44,070 nt of DNA from Candidatus Korarchaeum sp. (GTDB taxonomy: Archaea; Korarchaeota; Korarchaeia; Korarchaeales; Korarchaeaceae). The stretch covers positions 1 through 44,070 of the forward strand of contig JAJHQZ010000008.1 in the NCBI GenBank assembly GCA_020833055.1. The letters are read 5' to 3'. This document shows, in pieces, positions 33,514-42,204 of this stretch. Made by a program: the position numbers and the translations under genes. Each line of letters opens with the position of its first letter. Within the stretch, counting starts at the first letter, position 1. The notes below the pieces were generated by a model. The model had not been told where the DNA came from, made no database searches, and was given only the letters and a program-made list of their open reading frames with translations.

Positions 33514-34420
33514 CCCTCCTCCTCATTATCAAGGGAGCCAGGCCCGTTGGAAGTGCTGCTAGCGTTATCACCATTATGCCTAGGGGTATTATCATCATGT
33601 AGTTTATTATATCGGGACCTACTACTGAGGCCAAGGAGGAGAGAAGCAATATCTTCGCGAATCCTAGGAGGAAACTCCCGATAGGTGCCCCTATTAAGTG
33701 ATCGAGCCCACCCACTATGCTAGCGCAGAACATCTCGGCTAAGTAATAGGTACCGGTGTAGACACTGCACATCTGGTAGAATGGGAGCAGAGCCCCAGCT
33801 ACTCCAGCAGTGGCTCCCGCTATGAACCAAGAGATCAGGAGCATCCTCGAGACATTTACCCCTAGAGTCTGCGCTAATGATGGGTTCTCCATGCAAGCTC
33901 TCAGTGCTACACCCAAGTCCGTCCTGTAGAGCAAGAGCTGGAGCGCTACCATCGTGGCGAGGAATGCCGCGAGTGATATGAAAACTATTCCCCGAATTCC
34001 GGCTATATCAAAATCCATTGGGACAAAGTATATATTCCTTGATAATATCTTGAACTCAAATTGGAGTATATCAGCTAGGATGTTGAGGACTCCGTACATC
34101 AGTATATCGAAGGAGAGAGTTGCTATCATGAGGAGGAATATCGATGCCTTCCTTCTCCTCAGAGGCTCCAGCATGTAGAAGAGCAATACAGCTTCCAAAC
34201 CACTCAAGATGAAACCTAGGGGTACTCCCCAGTATGGGTGGAAACCGAAAACCCAAGCTATTGTCGATGAGTATATACCAGTCGTTACGAAGGATGCGTG
34301 AGCGAAGTTAGGAACTCTAGTTGTTCTGTAAAGGAGAGTGATCCCTATAGCGGTTAATGAAAGTATGGAGGACCAAATTAGAGCTTGTATAAAGGTACCG
34401 AAGGAGATAACAGCTTGCAT
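33506..34420 (-). CDS. livH: LivH-type ABC permease (second Liv system)
   Basis: 304 aa, about eight membrane segments. Blocks SILSLTAIGITLLYRTTRVPNFAHASFV near the N-terminus and LGVALRACMENPSLAQTLGVNVSR (ATPase-contact loop) are diagnostic of LivH. It starts directly after the livF stop (34421) and overlaps livM by 8 bp. Frames are intact along the whole gene. Confidence 0.9.
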   Translation of the reverse strand: MQAVISFGTFIQALIWSSILSLTAIGITLLYRTTRVPNFAHASFVTTGIYSSTIAWVFGFHPYWGVPLGFILSGLEAVLLFYMLEPLRRRKASIFLLMIATLSFDILMYGVLNILADILQFEFKILSRNIYFVPMDFDIAGIRGIVFISLAAFLATMVALQLLLYRTDLGVALRACMENPSLAQTLGVNVSRMLLISWFIAGATAGVAGALLPFYQMCSVYTGTYYLAEMFCASIVGGLDHLIGAPIGSFLLGFAKILLLSSLASVVGPDIINYMMIIPLGIMVITLAALPTGLAPLIMRRRGV

Positions 34421-35128
34421 TCAATCACCCATCCCCAAATAGAGCTTCATTATCTCCCTCTCGCCCATGAGCTCCGAGGGCAGGCCCTTGAAGACCACCT
34501 GACCGCTCACGATCACATAAACCTTATCAGCAACTTCAAGGGCCTTATGAACGTTTTGTTCAACCATTACTATGCTCAACTCTTTCTGGTCCCTTATCTC
34601 ACCTATCTTCTTCGTTATAAGGCTCACGTAGAGGGGCATAAGACCTGCTGTAGGTTCGTCTAGTAGCAAGAGCTTCGGGTTCCTCACTAAACCTATGCTT
34701 ATAGCTAACATCTGCCTCTCCCCCCCGCTGAGAGTCCCAGCCCTCTGCTTCTTCCTCTCCTTGAGTATTGGGAAGAGCTCGTATACGTAATCCAGCATAT
34801 CCGAACTTTTGTCCTTGGAAAAGGCCATCGCGATCCTCAGATTTTCATCTACTGAGAGCTCAGAGAATATATTTATCATCTGCAGCACATATGCGACCCC
34901 CTTCCTCGCTATGCTGTGAGGGGGTAGCTTCGAGATCTCCTCACCATCGAGCTTTATGCTGCCTGAATAAATGTCAGCGATCCCGAAGATGCTATTCAGT
35001 AGAGTCGTCTTCCCCGCGCCATTAGGACCGAGTACAGCGACTATCTCCTTCTTCCCACAATCTATCGAGACATCATATAGTACGTGCAACTTCCCATAAC
35101 CCGAGTTCAGATTCTCGATCCTCAGCAT
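34421..35128 (-). CDS. livF: LivF-type ABC ATPase (second Liv system)
   Basis: I start at the ATG at 35128 (MLRIENLNSGYG), just after the livG stop (TGATATG). The longer frame from 35164 would overlap livG and add an unrelated N-terminus. Walker A is GPNGAGKTTLLNS, signature LSGGERQMLAI, Walker B KLLLLDEPTAGLMP, and the switch His position is occupied as IVMVEQNVHKAL. About 235 aa, normal. It pairs with LivG to power uptake. Confidence 0.92.
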   Translation of the reverse strand: MLRIENLNSGYGKLHVLYDVSIDCGKKEIVAVLGPNGAGKTTLLNSIFGIADIYSGSIKLDGEEISKLPPHSIARKGVAYVLQMINIFSELSVDENLRIAMAFSKDKSSDMLDYVYELFPILKERKKQRAGTLSGGERQMLAISIGLVRNPKLLLLDEPTAGLMPLYVSLITKKIGEIRDQKELSIVMVEQNVHKALEVADKVYVIVSGQVVFKGLPSELMGEREIMKLYLGMGD

Positions 35129-35129
35129 A

Positions 35130-35882
35130 TCAACCACCCACATAAACCATCCTGACTTGCTCATTCCTAGCTATCTCATCTGGAGTCCCGCTCGCTATTA
35201 TCCTCCCCTGGTGCATAGCATATACGAAATCGACGTATTTTAGGGCTATATCGAGCCTGTGCTCTATTATCAGGAAAGTGATTCTCATCTCATCCCTCAA
35301 TTTAACTATGTGCGAGAATATATTATGAGCGAGCTTAGGGTTCACTCCCGCGATTGGCTCATCTAAAGCGATCATCTTAGCTCCAGACATGAGAGCTCTA
35401 CCTATCTCGATTAACTTCAAAGCTCCAGCATCGAGAGAAGCTGGTTCCTTATCCCAATAGTTCTCAAGACCCAGTATCTTCATTACTTGGACAGCTCTAT
35501 CCACAATCTCCCTCTCATAATCCCTCCACGACGATCTGAGTAAGTGCTTCGTGAAGGACTCGCCGGGATGGTCTCTCGCTGCCAGCAGGAGGTTCTCGAG
35601 TACAGATAACTGGAGGAAGGGAGAGGGTATCTGGAAGGTCCTAACGAAGCCCTTCTCATACATCTTGTGCAGCGGCAGACCCGTGACATCCTCTCCCATG
35701 AAGTAGACCTTGCCGCCATCGGGCTTATAATAACCGCTCACTGCGTTTACGAAAGTGGTCTTCCCGCATCCATTCGGACCTATCAGTAGCGTTATTGAAC
35801 TATCCTCGACCCCTATGCTGACCTCATTAACGGCTATCAATCCCCCGAACCTCTTGACGAGCTTATCAGTTTTCAATATCAT
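35130..35882 (-). CDS. livG: LivG-type ABC ATPase (second Liv system)
   Basis: 250 aa. Walker A is GPNGCGKTTFVNA; the LivG insertion FVRTFQIPSPFLQLSVLENLLLA is present; the signature is relaxed (SLDAGALKLIEIGRAL); Walker B is KMIALDEPIAGVNP and the H-loop is FLIIEHRLD. It is separated from livK by 115 bp, which holds no gene but could contain an internal promoter or processing site, as is usual between an abundant binding protein and its ATPases. Confidence 0.92.
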   Translation of the reverse strand: MILKTDKLVKRFGGLIAVNEVSIGVEDSSITLLIGPNGCGKTTFVNAVSGYYKPDGGKVYFMGEDVTGLPLHKMYEKGFVRTFQIPSPFLQLSVLENLLLAARDHPGESFTKHLLRSSWRDYEREIVDRAVQVMKILGLENYWDKEPASLDAGALKLIEIGRALMSGAKMIALDEPIAGVNPKLAHNIFSHIVKLRDEMRITFLIIEHRLDIALKYVDFVYAMHQGRIIASGTPDEIARNEQVRMVYVGG

Positions 35883-35997
35883 GAATACACCCTCCTCAGA
35901 GTCTCGCTATCGATTAGCTTACTGCTTTTTAAAAAACCATTGTGGGGATGTAAAGCGAGTTGTGGTTATTCAAAACCTAAAAAATGTTAGAGTATGT

Positions 35998-37308
35998 TTA
36001 AGAGCCTAAGGGGTGATACCAGGTTATGCTGTCCGAGATTGGGTCGTACATACCCACAAGTACCATCTTGTTATTTATTATAGCCCATATCTCCTCGCTC
36101 TGCGACTTCCTGTCGTTCTTCTCGTTGAGCTCAGTGTTCCCGCTCACTCCCCAGTACATCTTGGCCACGTAGGGTATAGCAGCCTTTATAGCGTCAGCGT
36201 CATACTTCCCAGCCAGTAGAGTAGATAGAGCGAGCACCCAAGCAGCATCGTATGCCTGAAGCGCCCATATGTCGGGCTCCATCCCTATCTCCTTCTTGAC
36301 AGTCTCAACTATCCTCCTCTTCAGAGGAGTATCCGGCGCTGTGTACTGCACGCATACGACTCTTACTTTAGAGGCTAGATCAGCAGCGTTCTTGAGCACG
36401 ACATCAGCAGGGTATATAGTATCTGGAGTTATCCACTGTAGATTGAGCAGGAAGCTCTTCCTAGCGTTAGCCTGTGTCAGGAGCAGTGTGAGGTCCTCCT
36501 GCCATCCGTTGTCGAATACAGCTACCTTCTCCCCCTTATCAACGTAAGGCTTGGCAGCAGCCTCCATCTGATCCAATAGCGCTGAGAAGTCCTTCATATC
36601 AGGTGGATACACTGCATTGAGCAATACAGTGACTCCGTACTGCGGGGCCAAGCTCACGAAGGCGTCCCTAACTGCTAAGTTGTATACGTCATCTATAGTT
36701 ATAGTGACAACGTACTTTATCCCTAAGGTCTTGAGGACGTTGAGCAGGGCTTTGGAGTCAGGAATTGAGGACTCAGCGGTAATCCTGAATAGGTAACCGC
36801 CCGGAGGAGCCACCCTCTCCCTGGGAGCTGTGGATGCAGAGGACATGACTATGACCTTCTGTGTGTTAGAAAACTCAGCTAAGCTCTTCGTCTGCTTGCT
36901 CGTCAGTGATCCGAATATGACCTTGATCCCCTTGGCGGCGAGGGATTGGGCCCTCTGAAGAGTCAAGCTTGGATTTGTCTCATCATCCTCGAAGTAGAAC
37001 TTGAATCTAACGTTGAGCCCTATCGCCTTCACGAAATCATTTATGTCTTTCTCAGCTATCTTAGCTATGACCTCCGACTGAAGGCCTGAGGAGGCCCAAG
37101 TGCCGCTCCTGGATACGATCACTCCGAAAGGTATCTCGCTCGGAAGGGCTGCTGCTGTAGTGGTGATTGTCACAGTAGTCGCAGGACCAGTTACTGTCAC
37201 TGTCTGAACTGCTGCTGGCCTCGGGATGAAGTAACCGATTGCCACACCGATCAATAGCATTATTATTAGGAGCAGGGCTAGAACAGGGGTCGATATACCT
37301 CTCCTCAT
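35998..37308 (-). CDS. livK: LivK-type substrate-binding protein (second Liv system)
   Basis: 436 aa, with an N-terminal membrane anchor (VLALLLIIMLLIGVAIGYF) and a Thr/Val-rich linker like that of PstS, then a complete Peripla_BP_6 fold: EIPFGVIVSRSGTWASSG, YFEDDETNPSLTLQRAQSLAAKGIKVIFGSLTS, GGYLFRITAESS and DIWALQAYDAAWVLA. It captures an amino or imino acid outside the membrane. A TATA-like TTTATAAG lies about 32 bp before the ATG at 37308, making this the first gene of the operon livKGFHM plus the dehydratase. Confidence 0.92.
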   Translation of the reverse strand: MRRGISTPVLALLLIIMLLIGVAIGYFIPRPAAVQTVTVTGPATTVTITTTAAALPSEIPFGVIVSRSGTWASSGLQSEVIAKIAEKDINDFVKAIGLNVRFKFYFEDDETNPSLTLQRAQSLAAKGIKVIFGSLTSKQTKSLAEFSNTQKVIVMSSASTAPRERVAPPGGYLFRITAESSIPDSKALLNVLKTLGIKYVVTITIDDVYNLAVRDAFVSLAPQYGVTVLLNAVYPPDMKDFSALLDQMEAAAKPYVDKGEKVAVFDNGWQEDLTLLLTQANARKSFLLNLQWITPDTIYPADVVLKNAADLASKVRVVCVQYTAPDTPLKRRIVETVKKEIGMEPDIWALQAYDAAWVLALSTLLAGKYDADAIKAAIPYVAKMYWGVSGNTELNEKNDRKSQSEEIWAIINNKMVLVGMYDPISDSITWYHPLGS

Positions 37309-37498
37309 GGAGACCCTCGATATCTAATTTAGGCTTACTTATAAATGTGACTATCAGTCCTCGGAGGCACTCTCACAAGTACTTTATATCGGAAATTCTT
37401 TAAATATTCTTAAAATCATGGGATATTAAGTTAATAAATGGTTGTATATATGAAAATTTACATAATAATATCTCGAGTGATACCCTTTCGTCAAAATT

Positions 37499-38932
37499 TT
37501 AAAATTTGAATCGATCCCTCCAGAAGTTCAGGGGAGGAGTTAGGCTCTCCGGGATGAGGGGCTTGTATGTCCTGCCCCTCAGCCTCCTCGAATGATCCTC
37601 CTTCGCCCTCTCTAGCAGATCCTCATCAGTGAGGAGGTCGAGAGCAGTTAAGCTCATGACTTTTGAGGCGAAGATCAAAGATCTCCTCGCTAGAGGGGAT
37701 CCGGATTGAGCTGTGCTCTGCCAAGAGTGAGCTGGAGTCCCCAAGACCCAAGCAGCCGTATTGAATTCTACTGTGGGGGCCTTCCAGCTGACATCGCCCA
37801 CATCTGTGGAGCCCATCATGTAATCCCCATCACCCCAGGGCTCTGGGACCTCGTCATCGATCAACTTATCGATCAACCTCTCCCATCCGGGCCTCTTAGA
37901 TTTCCTCAGCTCATTCTCCTTCGTCTGTATCGGAATGGTCTTAGCTATCTCCTCAGCGAATCTCCTCTCCTCCTCGCTCAGCTCGGGGACTCCCAGGGAT
38001 CTCATGTTATCAACTATCTTAGCAGCGATAGGCCCGTTCGGGATCAAGTTGTACATAGCATCTAAGATCTCAACATCCACTCTAGTCCCGCTCATTAAAG
38101 CTGCTCCCCTGGCTATATCAACTACTCTCTCGAAGATACTCTCCAGCTGATCTACCTCAGGGGCCCTTATGTAATACCAGCTCCTAGCGTACTCCGGCAC
38201 TATATTGGGTTGCTCTCCCCCTCTCTCTATTATGTAGTGGATCCTGGCCCCCTGTATCACGTGCTCCCTCAGGTAATTCACCCCTATGTTCATCAGCTCG
38301 ACGCCATCTAGAGCGCTCCTCCCCTCCTCAGGGGACACGGAGGCATGAGAAGCCCTTCCGAAGAAGTGAAACCTGCAGGATCTCACAGCTAGGCTACTCA
38401 GAAGAGTTGCGGCATTCATATCAGATGGATGGTGGGAGAGGACAGCATCTACATCATCGAAGAGGCCATCCCTGACCATATAAACCTTCCCGCTGAAGTT
38501 CTCCTCAGCAGGAGTCCCGTAGAACCTCACAGTCCCCTTTATGCCTAGCTTCTCCATAGCTTCCTTCACCGCTAGAGCTGAAGCTAGGGCTGAGGTCCCG
38601 TGTATGTTGTGCCCGCACCCGTGCCCAGGGGCTCCCTCAACCAGAGGCTCCCTCCAAGGGACAGCTTTTTGGGAGAGTCCCGGTAGAGCATCGTACTCCC
38701 CAAGAAGGCCTATAACTGGCTTCCCATCACCCCAGCTCGCTATGAAAGCTGTAGGCATCCCAGAAACTCCTCTCTTAACTGAGAATCCGTTCCTCTCCAA
38801 GACTGATGCTAAGAGCTCTGATGATTTGAACTCCATCAAACCTAGCTCAGCATATTCCCATATCTTAATCGCTATCTCGAAGAAAGCATCCGCTCTAGAG
38901 TCTATGAACTCATTCACTATACTGAAGTACAT
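37499..38932 (-). CDS. M20 family amidohydrolase (AbgB-like)
   Basis: 477 aa. AELGLMEFKSSELLASVLERNGF, LLGEYDALPGLSQ, PGHGCGHNIHGTSALASALAVKEAM (metal-binding His/Cys) and YGTPAEENFSGKVYMVRDGLFDDVDAVLSHHP match the AbgB / aminoacylase branch, which hydrolyses N-acyl or peptide-like amides such as p-aminobenzoyl-glutamate. The dimerisation domain carries the substrate-gating His (HASVSPEEGRSALDGVELMNIG). It follows the reductase gene by 9 bp with a GAGGTAG ribosome site, so the two form an operon. It could free an imino acid from a conjugate; that is inference. Confidence 0.87.
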   Translation of the reverse strand: MYFSIVNEFIDSRADAFFEIAIKIWEYAELGLMEFKSSELLASVLERNGFSVKRGVSGMPTAFIASWGDGKPVIGLLGEYDALPGLSQKAVPWREPLVEGAPGHGCGHNIHGTSALASALAVKEAMEKLGIKGTVRFYGTPAEENFSGKVYMVRDGLFDDVDAVLSHHPSDMNAATLLSSLAVRSCRFHFFGRASHASVSPEEGRSALDGVELMNIGVNYLREHVIQGARIHYIIERGGEQPNIVPEYARSWYYIRAPEVDQLESIFERVVDIARGAALMSGTRVDVEILDAMYNLIPNGPIAAKIVDNMRSLGVPELSEEERRFAEEIAKTIPIQTKENELRKSKRPGWERLIDKLIDDEVPEPWGDGDYMMGSTDVGDVSWKAPTVEFNTAAWVLGTPAHSWQSTAQSGSPLARRSLIFASKVMSLTALDLLTDEDLLERAKEDHSRRLRGRTYKPLIPESLTPPLNFWRDRFKF

Positions 38933-38941
38933 GATCCTACC

Positions 38942-39916
38942 TCACAACCAGGGCAGATGAGTCCCTACGCCCTTCCTCCTCGCCTCCTCGTATATGAGCT
39001 TCCCAACGGCTACATCATGGCAGGCCAAACCCAAGTTCATGCACATAATCTTCTCTCTCTCGCTCTCCCTCCCCGGCTTCTTCCCAACGACCACTTCCCC
39101 CAGCTCCCCGAAGATCCTCTCTATCGGCCTTATCCATCCCCCCTTTATGGAATAGAGTAATTGCTCGATATCGTCCGTGTAGAACTTATCCATAGAGGCT
39201 ATTGCAGATGACTTCCAGTAGGAGTCGTAGTCCAGCGGGAAAGCTGAGACCCCGGGCTTCACCCAATCAGCCTCGATTACAGGATTAGGTTCCTTCAGGA
39301 GGAGGCCCGCTGTGACGATGACATCTGAGCCCTCAATAGCTTCCCTCGGGGAGGATGCCTTAATCACATCGATTCCCACTCTCTCCCTCACGAAAGCTTC
39401 GTAACTCGCTAGAGCTCTCTCATTAATATCGTAAGCCCTAACTACCTTTATCGGCAGTATCTTGCTCAACATCAGAGTGTTGGACCTACCCTGAGTCCCG
39501 CAACCCAGGACAGCTAGTACTTCGCTCTCCCTCCTGGCTAAGTACTTAGCCGCTACAGCAGTAGCTCCCGCTGTCCTATAAGCCGTCAGCCAAGTAGCAT
39601 CCATCACAGCTATCGGGAGCCCTGTCTCAGGATCGTTCAGGATGAGTAGCCCAGCTATATAAGGGAGCCCCCTCTTCGGGTTCTCAGGATTCCCGGAGAT
39701 CCACTTAAGACCAGCTGCATCACTTCCCTTCAAATAAGCAGGCATGGCATGTATGAAAGAATCCTTCCTAGGATGTATCCCAGGTTTAGGAGGCATCTCA
39801 ACTAATCCCAACCCTTTCTGCCTGAAAGAATCCTCAACAGCAGCTATAATTAGATCTAGCTCTATGTTGAGGGATTCGACATCCTTATAGGAAAGGTAGA
39901 GGATCTCTTGAGCCAT
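38942..39916 (-). CDS. Ornithine cyclodeaminase / mu-crystallin family reductase, candidate delta1-pyrroline-2-carboxylate reductase
   Basis: 324 aa. [61 protein letters not shown] is the family core, VLGCGTQGR is the dinucleotide-binding loop, and [14 protein letters not shown] bears the Asp equivalent to the catalytic one in cyclodeaminase. Members include ornithine cyclodeaminase, archaeal alanine dehydrogenase, ketimine reductase and delta1-pyrroline-2-carboxylate reductase (LhpI). Co-direction with a predicted trans-3-hydroxyproline dehydratase and an amino-acid ABC system favours the last. Followed 9 bp later by the M20 gene. Confidence 0.78.
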   Translation of the reverse strand: MAQEILYLSYKDVESLNIELDLIIAAVEDSFRQKGLGLVEMPPKPGIHPRKDSFIHAMPAYLKGSDAAGLKWISGNPENPKRGLPYIAGLLILNDPETGLPIAVMDATWLTAYRTAGATAVAAKYLARRESEVLAVLGCGTQGRSNTLMLSKILPIKVVRAYDINERALASYEAFVRERVGIDVIKASSPREAIEGSDVIVTAGLLLKEPNPVIEADWVKPGVSAFPLDYDSYWKSSAIASMDKFYTDDIEQLLYSIKGGWIRPIERIFGELGEVVVGKKPGRESEREKIMCMNLGLACHDVAVGKLIYEEARRKGVGTHLPWL

Positions 39917-40031
39917 AAGGCGTCATACGCAGATAATTAATAACTTTTTCGATCTTTCGATAGCGTTGCGATTCAGGATATCCGGACGCGAAGATAAGTT
40001 AAGCTTATTAATGTCATATACTCAATGGCAT

Positions 40032-40805
40032 ATGGAACCGCTCGAATCTAGGATCTCTAAGGCTATTTGGGAATCCACATCTAAGGATTGGCTCGATATA
40101 ATCGATTCTGATGTTGTAATAGTCGGAGCCGGACCTTCAGGATTGACTGCCGCGAGTTACTTAGCGAGATCCGGATTAAAGACTACTGTCATCGAGAGGA
40201 GGTTGAGTTTCGGAGGCGGTATAGGAGGGGGTGGGATGCAACTGCATAAGATCGTTGTGGATGGGAGGGCATTGAAGGTACTCGAGGACTTCAAAGTGAG
40301 GTACAGCTACCTCGAGAAGTACGATCTATATGTTCTAGATTCCGCGGAGCTAATGGCTAAGTTAGCATCTGGTGCTATAGATTCCGGAGCGAAGCTGATA
40401 CATGGCCTCACTGTAGAGGACCTTATAGTCAGGGAGGATCCTTTCAGGGTCGAGGGCGTCGTCGTGCAATGGAGCTCAGTCATATTAGCTGGTCTGCATG
40501 TGGATCCCCTCTTCATACACTCCAGAGCTGTAGTAGATGCTACTGGTCACGATGCGGAGGTGCTCAGGATATTGGAGAGGAAGAACCCGTCCCTAGGGAT
40601 CAAGGTCCCCGGGGAGAGATCAGCTTACTCAGAGTTGAGCGAGCTCTCAGTCGTCGAGAGGACTGGCAAGGTAGTTGAAGGCCTTTACGTCACGGGTATG
40701 GCAGTAGCAGCATTGAACCAACTCCACAGGATGGGACCCATATTCAGCGGGATGCTCCTCTCAGGTAGGAGAGTAGCGGAGGAGATAATCAGGGATCTGA
40801 GTTAA
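40032..40805 (+). CDS. thi4: THI4-family thiazole synthase, His-type (sulfide-dependent)
   Basis: Forms the thiamine thiazole moiety from NAD and glycine. [32 protein letters not shown] is the FAD/NAD-binding Rossmann motif, [16 protein letters not shown] is characteristic, and [24 protein letters not shown] closes the protein. In the [10 protein letters not shown] segment His156 stands where yeast Thi4 has the sulfur-donating Cys205, as in methanogen enzymes that use free sulfide catalytically. I use the ATG at 40032 (258 aa); the longer TTG frame from 39966 would run through a TATA-like TTAAGCTTATTAA placed about 27 bp upstream. It is divergent from the reductase gene. Confidence 0.88.
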   Translation: MEPLESRISKAIWESTSKDWLDIIDSDVVIVGAGPSGLTAASYLARSGLKTTVIERRLSFGGGIGGGGMQLHKIVVDGRALKVLEDFKVRYSYLEKYDLYVLDSAELMAKLASGAIDSGAKLIHGLTVEDLIVREDPFRVEGVVVQWSSVILAGLHVDPLFIHSRAVVDATGHDAEVLRILERKNPSLGIKVPGERSAYSELSELSVVERTGKVVEGLYVTGMAVAALNQLHRMGPIFSGMLLSGRRVAEEIIRDLS

Positions 40806-40840
40806 AATCCCTATACGAGGAGTCTCGTGAGGGTGCTATC

Positions 40841-41557
40841 TTGAGGAGGGGCCTGAGCCCGGATGAGTGGATCGATGTGATAGATGCGCTCGAGAGGACA
40901 GTGAGGAAGTATGAGCTAGTAAATAAAGTCATTTCCCTAGGCTACAGCTCGAGGATGAGGAAAGTCTTAGCAGATATGGCTTTCTTGGAGGATGGAATGG
41001 TAATACTGGATGCTGGATGCGGCCCCGGGCTCATGTCTGAGCTGCTGCTCTCCAGGCTCAATAGGGCCAAGCTATACTGCTTAGATCCGATCCCCTCCAT
41101 GCTTAAAGCAGCTTTCGATAGGCTCAAGCTCATGAGAGGGGAATTCTCCCTCAACTTCATCCAAGGAGTATTCGAGCAGATACCGTTGAGGAGCGAATCA
41201 GTGGACCTAGTGGTCGCTTCATATTCACTGAGGGATTCTATGGATTTCTACGGTGCGTTGGAGGAGTTCAGGAGGGTCCTCAAACCCGGGGGACAACTCC
41301 TAGTCCTGGATGTCACTAGACCAGATAATAAGGTAATCTCAAAACTGGGAGGCTTCTACCTCAAGCACATAGTTCCTATAATATCGATACCGATATATGG
41401 AGGGCTCAGGACCCCCTGGAAGGAGCTATATCCTACGTATGAGAGGATGATGACATCCTCAGAGTTCGTTAAGGAAATCGGGGAATATTTCGATGTCTTA
41501 AATGTTAAGAGGGGGCTCTTCGGGATTTTCACTGCATTGAAGGCTATAAGGGCTTAG
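40841..41557 (+). CDS. Class I SAM-dependent methyltransferase (UbiE-like)
   Basis: 238 aa from a TTG at 40841, with GAGGGTG 8-12 bases upstream. Motif I is VILDAGCGPGLMSELLL, strand 2 LYCLDPIPSMLKAA, strand 4 ESVDLVVASYSLRDSMDFYGALEEFRRVLKPGGQLLVLDVTRP, the last being close to UbiE/COQ5 quinone methyltransferases. It follows thi4 by 35 bp on the same strand. Substrate unknown: a quinone or lipid is the family guess. Its 3' end overlaps the convergent padR-like gene by 14 bp. Confidence 0.83.
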   Translation: MRRGLSPDEWIDVIDALERTVRKYELVNKVISLGYSSRMRKVLADMAFLEDGMVILDAGCGPGLMSELLLSRLNRAKLYCLDPIPSMLKAAFDRLKLMRGEFSLNFIQGVFEQIPLRSESVDLVVASYSLRDSMDFYGALEEFRRVLKPGGQLLVLDVTRPDNKVISKLGGFYLKHIVPIISIPIYGGLRTPWKELYPTYERMMTSSEFVKEIGEYFDVLNVKRGLFGIFTALKAIRA

Positions 41558-41873
41558 GTTTCAATATTATATCGATTATCCTAATGGCCCCATCCCCCAC
41601 TCTAGATCTGAATTCGTTCAGGGAACGCCTGCCCTTCTCAGTGAGCCCATATATCCTTCTATCCTCCTCTACGTGGGAACTGAGGAATCCCCTCCTCTCC
41701 ATCTCATTCAATATAGAATAGAAAGTGCTTATCTTGGGTTTGTGACCCGTTATCCTCTCCACTAGCTTCAATATCTGGTAGCCGTGCATCCTAGAGTGCT
41801 CAAGTAGGGCGAGTATCAGGAGCCTATAGCTGCCCCTCAGGAAGGCAGTTACCGGTTCCTCGCTGACCTTCAT
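41544..41873 (-). CDS. PadR family transcriptional regulator
   Basis: The PadR winged helix is clear: FLRGSYRLLILALLEHSRMHGYQILKLVERITGHKPKISTFYSILNEMERRGFLSSHVEEDRRIYGLTEKGRRSL. I start at the ATG at 41873 (MKVSEEPVTAFLRG), since a TATA-like GTTTATTAAC at about 41904 is 31 bp upstream; the frame also opens at 41981, giving 36 more residues that do not look like PadR. PadR repressors commonly control nearby export pumps, and here an ABC-2 exporter follows downstream on the same strand. A candidate operator lies upstream. Confidence 0.85.
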   Translation of the reverse strand: MKVSEEPVTAFLRGSYRLLILALLEHSRMHGYQILKLVERITGHKPKISTFYSILNEMERRGFLSSHVEEDRRIYGLTEKGRRSLNEFRSRVGDGAIRIIDIILKPKPL

Positions 41874-41930
41874 ACTACCCCCGCGCGACCCACTGTAGTA
41901 GTTAATAAACTCTTTGAGCACTCGAACCGG

Positions 41931-41955
41931 AATGTATATTAAATATTTTGACATT
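41931..41955. promoter_or_regulatory. Candidate PadR operator
   Basis: AATGT and ACATT form an inverted repeat with a 15-base AT-rich spacer (41931-41935 and 41951-41955). ATGT/ACAT half-sites are the usual PadR recognition pattern. The site lies about 60 bp upstream of the proposed PadR start and could mediate autoregulation. Alternatively it is simply AT-rich promoter sequence. Confidence 0.35.
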
Positions 41956-42187
41956 AGACTCTGCGTAAGATCATTGTTCACTAGAAAATCTTAATTAATA
42001 GCGGGGATGCAGCACGACAAATCTCAAATACTTGAAGGCTCGACATTGTTTGAGGATATCACGATAATAGATAGAATCCCGTAGAGTAAAGCTATAGCTA
42101 CTTTAAAATAATTTCTGTTGGATGGAGTCTTGATGCCTCTAACAGTAGTGATAAGTTACGTCAATTAAACGCTAGAAGCCCGGGGCG

Positions 42188-42204
42188 AAGCTCTCAAAGA
42201 GCTT
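42188..42204. terminator. Hairpin at the end of the ABC-2 permease gene
   Basis: AAGCTCT-CAA-AGAGCTT is a perfect 7-bp stem with a 3-base loop that ends at the permease stop codon. On the minus strand it is not followed by a strong T run, so its role in termination is uncertain. The 230 bp from here to the PadR regulator's longer frame hold no gene I can support. Confidence 0.35.
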
